Below, piece by piece: positions 8,715 to 19,117 of a DNA stretch of 64,000 nucleotides. The notes beneath the pieces are model-generated. The model saw only the letters and a program-made list of their open reading frames with translations. It was not told where the DNA came from and made no database searches. The DNA comes from AP-15 sp963701815 (lineage in GTDB: Bacteria > Pseudomonadota > Alphaproteobacteria > ATCC43930 > CGMCC-115725). A program made the translations under genes and the position numbers. The stretch spans positions 53,043-117,042 of the forward strand of contig CAVPBN010000041.1 of the NCBI GenBank assembly GCA_963701815.1. Reading direction: 5' to 3'. Position 1 is the stretch's first letter; every line of letters starts with the position of its first letter.

Positions 8715-9002
8715 CTAGCGGGCACTGTTTTTGTCGAGGTCGGCGAAAAGCTCCTCGGCGTCGCGGAAGCGGAGTTTCTTCGAGCGTATGATCTCCGCCG
8801 CCTCCGCCATTGCCGCACGCGTCTCGGCGTTCGGCGCCTTCAGCTCGAGCGGAAACGCCTGGTCGGCGGCGATCCGGTGAAACAGCAGGCGCACCGCGTC
8901 GGATGCCGAGAGGCCCATCGCCTCGAGCGCCGCAATCGCCTTCGCCTTCACCTCGTCGTCGATGCGGACATGCAGCATCGAGCTGTGCGCGCCCATCGTC
9001 AT
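8715..9002 (-). CDS. RelB/DinJ-family antitoxin (orphan)
   Basis: A protein of 95 residues (or 93 from the second Met) with the RelB/DinJ ribbon-helix-helix start: M-L-H-V-R-I-D-D-E-V-K-A-K-A followed by L-S-A-S-D-A-V-R-L-L-F. The family binds DNA as a dimer and neutralises a RelE/YafQ-type mRNA-cleaving toxin encoded directly downstream. Here the downstream side contains only an inverted repeat and non-coding sequence, so the partner toxin is missing. Upstream lies a wrecked restriction-modification methyltransferase, which fits an eroding mobile island. Whether the orphan still acts, for example by controlling other toxins, is unknown. Confidence 0.85.
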   Translation of the reverse strand: MTMGAHSSMLHVRIDDEVKAKAIAALEAMGLSASDAVRLLFHRIAADQAFPLELKAPNAETRAAMAEAAEIIRSKKLRFRDAEELFADLDKNSAR

Positions 9003-9047
9003 TCTCCGTATCTCAAATGAGAGACATGGCTTTGATCACGCCTGCCG

Positions 9048-10810
9048 TCAAGCCGCGCCCACCCCCTTTTTCGCTAAGCCCTTCCCCCTACCCCCTGCAC
9101 CCTTCTCGGCGGTCATCCGGGTATAAAGCTCAAACAACTTCTCCAGCCGCTCGGCCTTGGCAAATTGAATTCGTTGTCACGAAGGCGAATGAGGGTCGCA
9201 ATATTCCAAATATCTACGAGCTTTATAAAAGAATCCAAGAATATAATCGAACGATTTCCATGTGAGGAACGTGGAACCGAACACGGATTCCATATCACTC
9301 TTTTGAATCGCATCCTGTTCAGTCCCGCCCTTATACGGCGGATTTCCACAAATATACGTCTCGCCTCCTTCGTTCGCGAAATCGATCTGCACCTGATCGA
9401 GCGGCGCACCGAACAAGTCGTCAGCATAAATCTTCCCGCCACCAGTACCTTCGGCTCACAGACGCTCAACCAATCGAGCCGCAGGGCGTTGCCGCAGGTG
9501 ATCCAGTTCTCGGCCTTGAGCGGCAGGAATTCGATCCGCGCCTCTTTCTGGCCGCGATAGAGCACGTCGCACTGAAATTCGGCGATGATCAGCGCGAGGC
9601 GCGCGATCTCGGCCGGGAAATCGCGCAGCTCGATCCTCCGGAAGTTGGTGAGCGGGATGTCGCCGCGCCGGTCCGGTTCGCCGCGCCGCTTGTTGATCTG
9701 GGCCTCGATTTCACGCATCGCCTTGTAGGCGATGACCAGGAAATTGCCCGAGCCGCAGGCCGGATCGAATACCCTGATCCGCGACAGGCGCCGGCGCAGG
9801 TTCAGCAGCATGCGGGAATTGTCCCCGGCCTCGTCCAGCCGCGCTCGCAAATCGTCGAGGAACAACGGATTGAGCACCTTCAGGATGTTCGGCACGCTGG
9901 TGTAGTGCAGGCCGAGCGCGCCGCGCTCCTCATCCTCGGCGACAGCCTGGATCATCGAGCCGAAGATGTCCGGGTTGATCTTTGTCCAGTCGAGACCGCC
10001 GATATGCAGGAGATAGGAGCGCGCGATCCGGCTGAAGCGCGGCACCTCCAGGCCGCCGGAAAACAGCCCGCCATTCACGTACGGAAAGACATCGGCCCAA
10101 GGGCGCAGGTTGGCGGCGGCGCGATCCTTGATCGGCGTGTTCATCGCCCGGAAGATCGCACCGATCACCTCATGGGTATTGGATGAGTCCCGCCCGCTCA
10201 TCTGCTCGATCGTGGCGGTGAACAGACCGGCGCCGTTGAAGATGTCGGTGTCCTCAGCGAAGAAGCAGAAGATCAGCCGCGCCATGAAATGGTTCATGTC
10301 GTGGCGGCGCGCGGCCGTTCCCCAGTCGGGGTTGTCCTTCAGCAGCTCGACATAGAGCCGGTTCAGCCGGCTGGTGGCCCGGATGTCGAAGGCATTTTCG
10401 GTGATCTGGCGGACGGTGGTGATGCCGGCGAGCGGCAGGAAAAAGCCGAAATGGTTCGGAAAGTCCCGATAGGCGCAGGCGACCGTCTCGCCGCCCGCCA
10501 GATCCTCGGCCTCGAACGTGTCGCCGTCGGTCGCCAAAACGAACTTCGCCTTGGCCCTGGCCGTTGCCGGGCTGGCCTTCAGGGCGGTGAGGGTCTTGGT
10601 GACCTCGCCGCTGGCGGCGACGGCGATATGGATGTTGTTGGTCTGCAGGACACCGTCGAGGTCGGACCTGTTCGTTTCTCGCTTGCGCAGGCGTTTGAGG
10701 GTCGTTTCCTTGTTGCCGAAGGCTTGCAGGAAGGCGAACGGAAACTCGCCGGCGTCGAACGGGCCCTCCGCCAGAGCGGATATGGCCTCCTCAATCTCGA
10801 CGGCGTTCAT
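9048..10810 (-). pseudogene. Wrecked MmeI-type (type IIG-like) DNA methyltransferase
   Basis: From the ATG at 10810 the frame encodes the N-terminal and methyltransferase domains of a large MmeI-family enzyme, including motif I F-D-P-A-C-G-S-G-N-F. Near 9430 the frame changes and continues with L-F-G-A-P-L-D-Q-V-Q-I-D-F and the catalytic motif G-N-P-P-Y-K-G. A second change gives F-V-T-T-N-S-I-C-Q. The sequence then jumps to what looks like the extreme C-terminus (A-E-R-L-E-K-L-F-E-L-Y-T-R-M-T, ending near 9048). The target-recognition region, several hundred residues, is missing. The stretch about 9160-9440 is clearly more AT-rich than its flanks. A working enzyme is not possible. Together with the orphan antitoxin this marks a decayed defence island. 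Confidence 0.82.
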
Positions 10811-10902
10811 ATTTCCCCCGCCTTTTCGTAATCCGCTGCACCACTACGCGGACAGGCTCAACTCGGCCTTGTCGGTCCGCTTCGCCGACCGCGGCTAGAG
10901 GC

Positions 10903-13224
10903 TCATCGCCGCGCCGCGCGGATTGCGCGCCACAGGCGCTCGGGGGTGGCCGGCATCGCGATGTCGCGGATGCCGAGCGGCGACAGCGCGTCGATCAATG
11001 CGTTGGCGACCGCCGGCATCGCCCCGACCGCCCCGGCTTCGCCGGCGCCCTTGACGCCCAAGGGGTTGGTCTTGGTCGGGACCGGGTTGTTGTCGAGATC
11101 GATCGCCGACAGATCGCCGGCGCGCGGCATCGCGTAATCCATAAACGACCCGGTCAACAATTGGCCGGTCTGCGGGTCGAAGCGGATATCCTCCATCAGG
11201 ATCTGCCCGACCCCCTGCACGACGCCGCCGCAGATCTGGCCTTCGAGCAGCAGCGGGTTCATGACCGTGCCGACATCGTCGACGACGCTGTAGCGCAGCA
11301 TCTCGACGGCGCCGGTCTCGGGGTCGATTTCGAGCTCGCAGATATGGCTGCCGTTCGGGAAATTCTGCTGTTTCGCGGTGAAGGCGGCGGCGGCGATCAG
11401 CCCCGGCTCCATATCGTCGGGCAGGCTCGGCGGGTTGAACGATTCGACCGCGATCTCGGCCACACTCAGCGCCCGGTTCGAACGCGGCGCGGTGAACAGC
11501 CCATCGGCGAAATCGACCTCGCCCATCTCGGCATTCAGCAGATGCGCGGCGATCGCCTTGGCCTTGGCCACGATCTTCTCGGCGGCGAGATAGACCGCCG
11601 ACCCGCCGAGAGCGGCCGAGCGCGAGCCGCCGGTCCCCTCGGCATTGGCGACCTTGTCGGTGTCGCCCTGGACGTAGTGCACGTGATCGGGGTGGATGCC
11701 GAGACGGTCGCACAGCAATTGCTTGTAGACCGTCTCGTGCCCCTGGCCCTGGGTGATCGAGCCCGACACCAGGGTCACGGTGCCGCCGCGGTCGAAACGG
11801 ATCTCCGCCGCCTCGTAGCCGCCGGCGGCGGCGCGCTCGACCGTGTTGGAGAGGCCGATGCCGCGCAATTTCCCGCGTCGCCGCGACTCGGCGCGGCGGC
11901 CCTCGAAACCGGCGGCGTCGGCGAGCTTCAGCGCCATCTCGAGGTTCTTGGCGAATTCGCCGCAATCGTAGGTGAAGGTCAGCCCGGATTTGAACGGCAT
12001 CGCCTCGGGCGGGATCATGTTGCGCCGGCGCAGTTCGACCGGGTCGATGCCGAGTTCGGCGGCCGCCTCGTCGACCATCCGTTCGATGACATAGGCGAAT
12101 TCGGGGCGGCCGTTGCCGCGATAGGGCCGCATCGGATTGGTGTTGGTGTAGACCGCAGTCACCTCGGCGCGCACCGCCGGGGTGCGGTAGACCCCGGCCA
12201 GGGTCCCGAGATTGGCGACAAAGGCGTTGGAGCCGACCTGCGGATAGGCGCCGACGGCCGAGATCGTGCGGGTGCGCAAAGCCAGGAAATGGCCCTCGGG
12301 GTCGAGCGCCAGTTCGGCCTCGGTGATGTTGTCGCGCGCCTGCGCGTCGCCGAGAAAGGCCTCGGACCGGGTGCTGGTCCATTTGACCGGGCGGCCGACG
12401 GTCTTCGCGGCCAGCAGGACCAGCGCCACCTCGTTGTAGATCGCCGATTTCATGCCGAAGCTGCCGCCGATATCGCCGGCGACGACGCGGACCCGGCTTT
12501 CGGGGACCTTCAGCACCTGTTTGGCCAATTCCGCGCGGTACGAGTGCGTGCGCTGCAGCGTCGTGTAGATCGTCCAGCGGTCTTCGGCCGGATTGTAATC
12601 GCCGATCGCCCCGCGCGGCTCCATCGACGCCGCGGTCACCCGGTTGACGACGAGCCGGCGGCGGACCACACGCGCGGCGCCGGCGATCGCCGCTTCGGCA
12701 GCCGCGGCATCGCCCTCGGGGTGGAAGAACGCGACATTGCCCGGGCATTCGTCCCAGACCAGCGGGGCATCGGGCGACACCGCGCCGGCGGTCGACACGA
12801 TCGCCGGCAAGGGCTCGTAATCGACCGCGATCAACTCGGCCGCGTCCTCGGCCTGATGCCGGGTCAAGGCGACGACGAAAGCGACGTAATCGCCGACCCA
12901 GCGCACCCGGTCCTTGACCAATGCCGGAAAATGCGGCCGCGCCGCCGGCGAGCCGTCGCGCAGGCGCAACCCGCCGGGCACCGGCAGGTCGCCCCAGCCC
13001 GATGCTTGCCAATCCGCCCCGGTCAACACCGCCAGCACCCCCGGGGCGGCCTTTGCGGCGGTCGCGTCGATCGCGCGGATGCGGGCATGCGCGTGGGGCG
13101 AGCGCAGCACATAGCCAAAAGCCATGCGCGGCAACACCATGTCGTCGACATAGCGCCCGCCGCCGCGCAGCAGCCGCGGATCTTCGAACCGCGGCACCGC
13201 CTGCCCCAGCGCGAACTCACCCAT
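10903..13224 (-). CDS. Xanthine dehydrogenase/CO-dehydrogenase family molybdopterin-binding subunit
   Basis: A 773-residue large subunit of the xanthine oxidase family (CoxL/XdhB-like), binding the molybdenum cytosine-dinucleotide cofactor. Seen are the N-terminal D-P-R-L-L-R-G-G-G-R-Y-V-D-D, the G-G-S-F-G-M-K motif, P-Y-R-G-N-G-R-P-E in the active-site loop, and G-V-K-G-A-G-E-A-G with the catalytic Glu near the C-terminus. The loop is not the A-Y-R-C-S-F-R of true (form I) CO dehydrogenase, so another hydroxylation substrate is likely. The FAD (CoxM-like) and 2Fe-2S (CoxS-like) subunits are not adjacent, so they must lie elsewhere or the gene is orphaned. The ATG at 13224 is preceded by GGGAGGA. 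Confidence 0.92.
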   Translation of the reverse strand: MGEFALGQAVPRFEDPRLLRGGGRYVDDMVLPRMAFGYVLRSPHAHARIRAIDATAAKAAPGVLAVLTGADWQASGWGDLPVPGGLRLRDGSPAARPHFPALVKDRVRWVGDYVAFVVALTRHQAEDAAELIAVDYEPLPAIVSTAGAVSPDAPLVWDECPGNVAFFHPEGDAAAAEAAIAGAARVVRRRLVVNRVTAASMEPRGAIGDYNPAEDRWTIYTTLQRTHSYRAELAKQVLKVPESRVRVVAGDIGGSFGMKSAIYNEVALVLLAAKTVGRPVKWTSTRSEAFLGDAQARDNITEAELALDPEGHFLALRTRTISAVGAYPQVGSNAFVANLGTLAGVYRTPAVRAEVTAVYTNTNPMRPYRGNGRPEFAYVIERMVDEAAAELGIDPVELRRRNMIPPEAMPFKSGLTFTYDCGEFAKNLEMALKLADAAGFEGRRAESRRRGKLRGIGLSNTVERAAAGGYEAAEIRFDRGGTVTLVSGSITQGQGHETVYKQLLCDRLGIHPDHVHYVQGDTDKVANAEGTGGSRSAALGGSAVYLAAEKIVAKAKAIAAHLLNAEMGEVDFADGLFTAPRSNRALSVAEIAVESFNPPSLPDDMEPGLIAAAAFTAKQQNFPNGSHICELEIDPETGAVEMLRYSVVDDVGTVMNPLLLEGQICGGVVQGVGQILMEDIRFDPQTGQLLTGSFMDYAMPRAGDLSAIDLDNNPVPTKTNPLGVKGAGEAGAVGAMPAVANALIDALSPLGIRDIAMPATPERLWRAIRAARR

Positions 13225-13248
13225 GCTGATTCCTCCCGATGCCAGTCG

Positions 13249-13659
13249 TTATCGAAACGGGTTGACGATCACCACCCCGTCAACCTCCTGGCCGTGGCTC
13301 ATGTCTTCGGAATAGAGTTCATGGCATCCAAGGGCGCGGGCGGCGGCGATAATCGCGCTGTCCCAGTAGGAAAACCCGTGCGCCGCCTTGATTTCCAGGG
13401 CGCCGGTAAGGATCGAAAGGGTGATCTCCTGGACCTTGAACCGGGTCCATGCGGTAAGAAGGCCTACGGCGGTCTCGTGAGGCAGCGGGCGGGGGCGCGT
13501 GGTCCGCGTCGCCTGAACATAGAATTCTTGCAGCACCTGCACCGACAACGCCCCGTCGTCTCGACCCAATAGCGCGATGGCCCGCTCCCGCTTGAGGGCG
13601 TCGGCCGGATTCCGGCTGATCGAGTAGAGCAGGATGTTTGTGTCGAGGAAATGCGGCAC
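13249..13659 (-). CDS. PIN-domain toxin (VapC-like ribonuclease)
   Basis: A 136-residue PIN-domain protein. The acidic metal-binding set is visible: Asp6 in F-L-D-T-N, a Glu in Q-E-F-Y near residue 45, Asp in Y-W-D-S-A-I near 98, and Asp in Y-S-E-D-M near 119. Such proteins are RNases of type II toxin-antitoxin systems. The antitoxin gene lies just upstream with a 3-bp gap, and both are read from one promoter region. The pair sits between the molybdopterin dehydrogenase and a short-chain dehydrogenase. The RNA target is unknown. The set of acidic residues suggests the toxin is intact. Confidence 0.88.
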   Translation of the reverse strand: MPHFLDTNILLYSISRNPADALKRERAIALLGRDDGALSVQVLQEFYVQATRTTRPRPLPHETAVGLLTAWTRFKVQEITLSILTGALEIKAAHGFSYWDSAIIAAARALGCHELYSEDMSHGQEVDGVVIVNPFR

Positions 13660-13662
13660 TGC

Positions 13663-13899
13663 TCAGGCCCCGCGGCGGTGAACATCGTCGCGGGACAGCC
13701 GATCGGACGCGTCGAAGTCGGTAATGCGCTCGCGCAATTCGCGCTCCTGCCGCTTCAGCCGTTCGCCTTCGCTTTCGGCCGAGGCGAGATCGAGCAGGAA
13801 TCGCTTCACCAGCGCCGAGACAGACGTATCCCGCTGTGCCGCGAGCATACGAGCCCGGCGGTAGGTGGCGTCATCCAGTGAAACTGTGATGTTTCTCAT
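13663..13899 (-). CDS. Ribbon-helix-helix antitoxin partner of the PIN toxin
   Basis: A 78-residue protein. The N-terminal strand N-I-T-V-S-L-D-D-A-T-Y is followed by helices containing R-D-T-S-V-S-A-L-V-K-R-F-L, as in CopG/DUF6364-type antitoxins. The C-terminal half (E-R-E-L-R-E-R-I, then D-R-L-S-R-D-D-V-H) is the expected toxin-binding tail. It is the first gene of the two-gene operon. A short inverted repeat overlaps its start codon and is a likely autoregulatory operator. Confidence 0.85.
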   Translation of the reverse strand: MRNITVSLDDATYRRARMLAAQRDTSVSALVKRFLLDLASAESEGERLKRQERELRERITDFDASDRLSRDDVHRRGA

Positions 13900-13910
13900 A
13901 GTTTCACTAT
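13898..13910 (-). promoter_or_regulatory. Candidate autoregulatory operator of the PIN/RHH toxin-antitoxin operon
   Basis: ATAGT-TTC-ACTAT, an exact 5-bp inverted repeat with a 3-base spacer, overlaps the antitoxin ATG. The DNA upstream (13905-13925) is AT-rich and promoter-like in an otherwise GC-rich stretch. Ribbon-helix-helix antitoxins usually bind such short palindromes next to their own start. The binding itself is inference. Confidence 0.5.
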
Positions 13911-14037
13911 ATCAAATTTAAGCATAGTCCCGTCAAGGGACGCCTCGGGTCCGCTCGTCGACACGGCGCTGCGCAATCAGCCGCGTAACCTTGCCGTGAT
14001 GCGTCTCAAGCGCGTGCCTGCTCGATCGGTGTCGCGA

Positions 14038-14805
14038 TCACTGGGCCATCCAGCCGCCGTCGACGTTGTAGGCGGCGCCGGTGACAAAACTGGCGCGGTC
14101 CGAGCACAGCCAGACGACCATTTCAGCGATCTCCTGCGGGTCGCCCATCCGCTTGAGCGGGGTCTGGGCGAGGATCGCCGCGCCGCGCCGTTGCATCGTT
14201 TCTTCGGTCATCGGCGTTTTGATATAGCCGGGGCAGACCGCATTCACCCGGATGCCGGCTTCGGCGTATTCGATGGCGGCGGTCTTGGTCAGCCCGACGA
14301 CGCCGTGCTTGGCCGCGACATAGGCCGAGGAGGTCGGCAAACCGGCGAGCCCGGCGATCGAACCGGTGTTGACGATGGCGCCGCCGCCCTGCGCCAGCAT
14401 CTGGACAAGCTCATGCTTCATGCACAGCCATACGCCTTTCAGATTGACTGCGATCATCCGGTCGAAGGCCGCCTCGGACCATTCGGCGGTCTTCTTGCCG
14501 GCGGCGTCGACATGCCAGCCGGCGATCCCGGCATTGTTGAAGGCGCAGTCGAGCCGGCCGTAGGCGCCGACTACTCCCTCGACCATCGCCCGCACCTCGG
14601 CGTCGCGCGCCACCTCGCCGGCGAGCGATATCGCCTGCCCGCCCGCGGCATTGACCAGCGCGACAGTTTCACGCGCCGCCTCCGCCGCGATATCGGCCAC
14701 CGCGACCCGGGCGCCTTCGCGGGCGAAGGCAAGCGCGGCCGCCCGGCCGATGCCGCCGCCTCCGCCGGTGATCAGCGCCGATTTTCCGTCCAGCAGCCCG
14801 GCCAT
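14038..14805 (-). CDS. SDR-family NAD(P)-dependent oxidoreductase
   Basis: A 255-residue classical short-chain dehydrogenase/reductase. The nucleotide-binding motif T-G-G-G-G-G-I-G is at residues 14-21, D-I-A-A-E follows the second beta strand, N-N-A-G lies near 92, the catalytic pair is in S-A-Y-V-A-A-K near residue 160, and P-G-Y-I-K-T-P-M follows. The C-terminus V-D-G-G-W is typical. The Asp after strand beta-2 suggests NAD(H) preference. The start is the ATG at 14805, preceded by GGGAGGA. The substrate is unknown. The divergent plus-strand gene starts 90 bp away. Confidence 0.9.
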   Translation of the reverse strand: MAGLLDGKSALITGGGGGIGRAAALAFAREGARVAVADIAAEAARETVALVNAAGGQAISLAGEVARDAEVRAMVEGVVGAYGRLDCAFNNAGIAGWHVDAAGKKTAEWSEAAFDRMIAVNLKGVWLCMKHELVQMLAQGGGAIVNTGSIAGLAGLPTSSAYVAAKHGVVGLTKTAAIEYAEAGIRVNAVCPGYIKTPMTEETMQRRGAAILAQTPLKRMGDPQEIAEMVVWLCSDRASFVTGAAYNVDGGWMAQ

Positions 14806-14896
14806 CGCATCCTCCCGGTCGGTCCCGGCGATCAGCATAGCGCTGCCTGCCGCCGGCGGTACCGTGCCGAGTCGACGATTTGCAGACGGATGACTC

Positions 14897-15996
14897 ATGC
14901 TCGACGATCGCGAGAGTCGCGCGGCCGAGTGGCTCGCCGCATGGGATTCGCAGGGAGCGCATCGGACCGCGACGGCGGGCGACGAAGCCGGCGCCGACTG
15001 GCTGATCGGCGCTGCCGCACGCTTCGGCGCTATGCCCTCATCCGAGGATTTCAAGCTCGCCCGGCTCGACCCGGTGACGACCTATCTGGAGGTCGACGGC
15101 GCCCGTATCGCCGGCGTGCCGGTATTCGATGCCCCGGCGACGACAGCCGAGGGCATTTGCGGCGCCCTCGGACGGGTCGGCGGGGGCGCAGACATCGCCG
15201 TTGCCGAATTGTCGCCCTCGATCGTCTATACTCCCGAATACGAGCGGTTGCGGCGCGACCAGTCACATCGCGGTCTGGCGATCGTCTGCCGCGGCGCGCA
15301 GCCCGGCTTGGGTTTGCTGAACGCCGAACAGTTTCGCCGCCCCTACGGCGCCCCGGCAATTCATGTCGCGAGCGAGGCGCGGGAGATGGTGCTGGCGGCC
15401 GCGGCGCGGGGAGCGACCGCGTGCGAACGTCGTGGCTCGATCCCGCCGTCCCGCTCCACGCGTGCGCGCACGCAGCTCATGCGGCAATCGACCGCAGAGC
15501 GCGGCGGCGGGCTCGTCTGCTGGCTCGAATCGCTGCGGCGCTGATCGCCGCACCGCCCGGCGGCGACGAGGTGGTCTTTACCGCCAATAGCGGCCACGAG
15601 CTTGGCCATCTCGGGCTCGATGCGTTTGTCGAACGCCGTCCCGGCTGGGCCCGGCCCCGCGCCGCAGGGGGCGCGGTGTGGGTGCATTACGGCGCCAATA
15701 TCGGCGCGGTCGGCGGCGAGCTCGCGGTGCAATCGGCGAGCGCCGATCTGGCCGTGCTCGCCTGCGAAACGCTGGCGGCTGCCGGCCGCAAGCCCGATCG
15801 TATTGCGCCGCCTTCGCTGGTGCCCAGCGGCGAGACGCGAGACATCCATCGCGCCGGCGGGCATTACCTGACCCTGGTCGGCAGCAATCCGCTGTTCCAC
15901 CTGCCGCAGGACCGCTGGCCGCACGCCGTCGACGCCGGCGTCGTCGCGCGGATCGCCGCCGGCGCCGCCCGCCTGGTGGTGGCGCTGACCCGCTGA
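14897..15996 (+). pseudogene. M28-like peptidase/aminopeptidase-related gene, frameshifted
   Basis: The first part (14897 to about 15420) encodes R-A-A-E-W-L-A-A-W-D followed by a PA-domain-like segment (T-Y-L-E-V-D-G through V-Y-T-P-E-Y). The last part, in another frame from about 15538, encodes V-F-T-A-N-S-G-H-E-L-G-H-L-G-L-D and a C-terminus with G-G-H-Y-L-T-L-V-G-S-N-P-L-F-H. One lost G near 15538 (CTGCGG-CGCTG) would join L-E-S-L-R to A-L-I-A-A-P-P. At least one more change around 15420-15480 is needed to restore the middle. I compare it to M28-type exopeptidases with a PA insert. The expected metal residues in the middle are not readable. It could be a true pseudogene or a doubly mis-sequenced gene. 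Confidence 0.6.
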
Positions 15997-16011
15997 CGGT
16001 CGGCGAAAAAA

Positions 16012-16040
16012 AGGCCGGCATCCCGCGCGGATGCCGGCCT
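16012..16040 (-). terminator. Rho-independent terminator of groESL
   Basis: Arms 16012-16023 and 16029-16040 are exact 12-bp complements around a 5-base loop. Read on the minus strand the hairpin is followed by a run of seven T (complement of the A run at 16006-16012). It lies 23 bp past the groEL stop and is a textbook intrinsic terminator for the chaperonin operon. Confidence 0.92.
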
Positions 16041-16062
16041 CGAACCAGCGGGAGGACAGGTT

Positions 16063-17703
<1,641 letters not shown>

Positions 17704-17716
17704 GATCTTCTCTCCC

Positions 17717-18010
17717 TCACGCGGCCTCGACCACGCCCATGATGTCGCTTTCCTTCATGACGACGAGGTCCTCGCCGTCGATCTTGATCTCGGTGCCCGA
17801 CCATTTGCCGAACAGCACCCGGTCGCCAATCTTGACGTCGAGCGGATGTAACTTGCCGTCATCGCCGCGAGTACCCGGCCCGGCGGCGAGGACCTTTCCT
17901 TCCATCGGTTTTTCCTTGGCGGTATCGGGAATGATGATGCCGCCCTTGGTCTTCTCTTCTTCCTCGATGCGGCGGACCAGCACGCGATCCTGCAGCGGAC
18001 GAAAAGTCAC
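17717..18010 (-). CDS. groES: 10-kDa co-chaperonin GroES
   Basis: A 97-residue GroES, the heptameric lid of GroEL. It has F-R-P-L-Q-D-R-V-L-V at the start, the mobile loop segment E-E-K-T-K-G-G-I-I-I-P-D-T-A, and ends S-D-I-M-G-V-V-E-A-A. The start is a GTG at 18010, with GGAGGA five bases upstream. No ATG gives the right N-terminus, and the overlapping frame with ATG at 18023 is not GroES. It is the first gene of the heat-shock operon. Confidence 0.96.
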   Translation of the reverse strand: MTFRPLQDRVLVRRIEEEEKTKGGIIIPDTAKEKPMEGKVLAAGPGTRGDDGKLHPLDVKIGDRVLFGKWSGTEIKIDGEDLVVMKESDIMGVVEAA

Positions 18011-18051
18011 CGGATTCCTCCATTGAAATTTCCACGTCTCGCATTTTCGGA

Positions 18052-18078
18052 TAAGCACTCCGTGAGCGAGAGTGCTAA
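18052..18078 (-). promoter_or_regulatory. CIRCE operator (HrcA-binding site) of groESL
   Basis: TAAGCACTC, nine bases, then GAGTGCTAA: the CIRCE inverted repeat with a single deviation from consensus in the left arm (TA for TT). It lies 42 bp upstream of the groES GTG, close to the expected transcription start. HrcA repression that is relieved on heat shock follows from established knowledge of this element. hrcA itself is not in the window. Confidence 0.93.
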
Positions 18079-18241
18079 CGATATATACCGGCTCGTCCGA
18101 GGCTGCAAGCGCCGCCTGGCAAGGCCGGCGGGGTGCTCGTCGGCGTCGATCGCACCGTGCATCGCACTCTGCGACATCCTTTGCGCAGCGCCGCCGAGGC
18201 GGTAATTTCGCCCATTCATCAAGCGACGACGACACCAATCG

Positions 18242-19117
18242 ATGACCCTCGACAGTTCCGGCCCGACTTCGCGCATCTATTTCTCGCAGCGGTTGCGGCT
18301 GCACTACGTCGATTGGGGCAATCCGGAAGCGCCGCCCTTGCTGCTCGTTCACGGCGGGCGCGATCACTGCCGCAACTGGGACTGGGTCGCGAGCGCGCTG
18401 CGCCGGGATTGGCATGTGCTGGCGCCCGATCTGCGCGGTCACGGCGACAGCCAGTGGTCGCCCGACGGCAACTACACGATCGCGGGCTATGTCTACGACC
18501 TCGCCCAGCTGATCCATCAGCAGGAATTGGCGCCGGTCACCATCATCGCCCATTCGCTCGGCGGCGTCATCGCGCTGCGCTATGCCGGGATTTATCCCGA
18601 TCTGGTCCGCAAACTCGTCGCCATAGAGGGGCTCGGGGCGTCGCCGCGCCGCACTCGCGCGCGCCGGCAGCGCCGCATCGCCGAGCGGATGCAGAGCTGG
18701 ATCGACGAGCAGCGCGGGCTGTCCGGCCGCCTGTCGCGCCGCTACGCCTCGATCGAGGACGCCTTTGCCCGGATGCAGGAAGCCAACGGCCACCTGTCGC
18801 CGGAGCAGGCCCGACATTTGACCCAGCACGGGGTCAACCAGAACGAGGACGGCAGCTACAGCTGGAAATTCGACAATTATGTCCGCGCCGAGCCGCCCTA
18901 CGAGATGACGACGGCCGAGATCGAAGAATTATGGGGCCGCATCATCTGCCCGACGCTGCTGGTATACGGCAGGGAAAGCTGGGCCTCGAACCCGAGCGAC
19001 GACGGCCGGATCAGCCATTTCGGCAACGCCCGGGTCGTGACCTTCGATAACGCCGGCCATTGGGTGCACCACGACCGGCTCGATTCGTTTCTCGACCTTG
19101 TACGAGGTTTTGTCTGA
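18242..19117 (+). CDS. Alpha/beta hydrolase
   Basis: A 291-residue alpha/beta-hydrolase fold enzyme. The oxyanion region is L-L-L-V-H-G-G-R-D-H, the nucleophile elbow is A-H-S-L-G-G (Ser near residue 104), and the late histidine is in A-G-H-W-V-H-H near residue 275. An acidic residue in the V-Y-G-R-E segment could complete the triad. Length is normal for the family of soluble esterases, lipases and haloalkane-dehalogenase-like enzymes. The substrate is unknown. It is divergent from groES and shares the 231-bp region that contains CIRCE. Confidence 0.88.
   Translation: MTLDSSGPTSRIYFSQRLRLHYVDWGNPEAPPLLLVHGGRDHCRNWDWVASALRRDWHVLAPDLRGHGDSQWSPDGNYTIAGYVYDLAQLIHQQELAPVTIIAHSLGGVIALRYAGIYPDLVRKLVAIEGLGASPRRTRARRQRRIAERMQSWIDEQRGLSGRLSRRYASIEDAFARMQEANGHLSPEQARHLTQHGVNQNEDGSYSWKFDNYVRAEPPYEMTTAEIEELWGRIICPTLLVYGRESWASNPSDDGRISHFGNARVVTFDNAGHWVHHDRLDSFLDLVRGFV

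Noticed and set aside
11161..13572. Very long plus-strand open frame (803 codons) opposite the molybdopterin dehydrogenase
   Set aside because: High GC suppresses stop codons on the opposite strand. The translated protein has no family-like motifs, while the minus-strand gene is clear.
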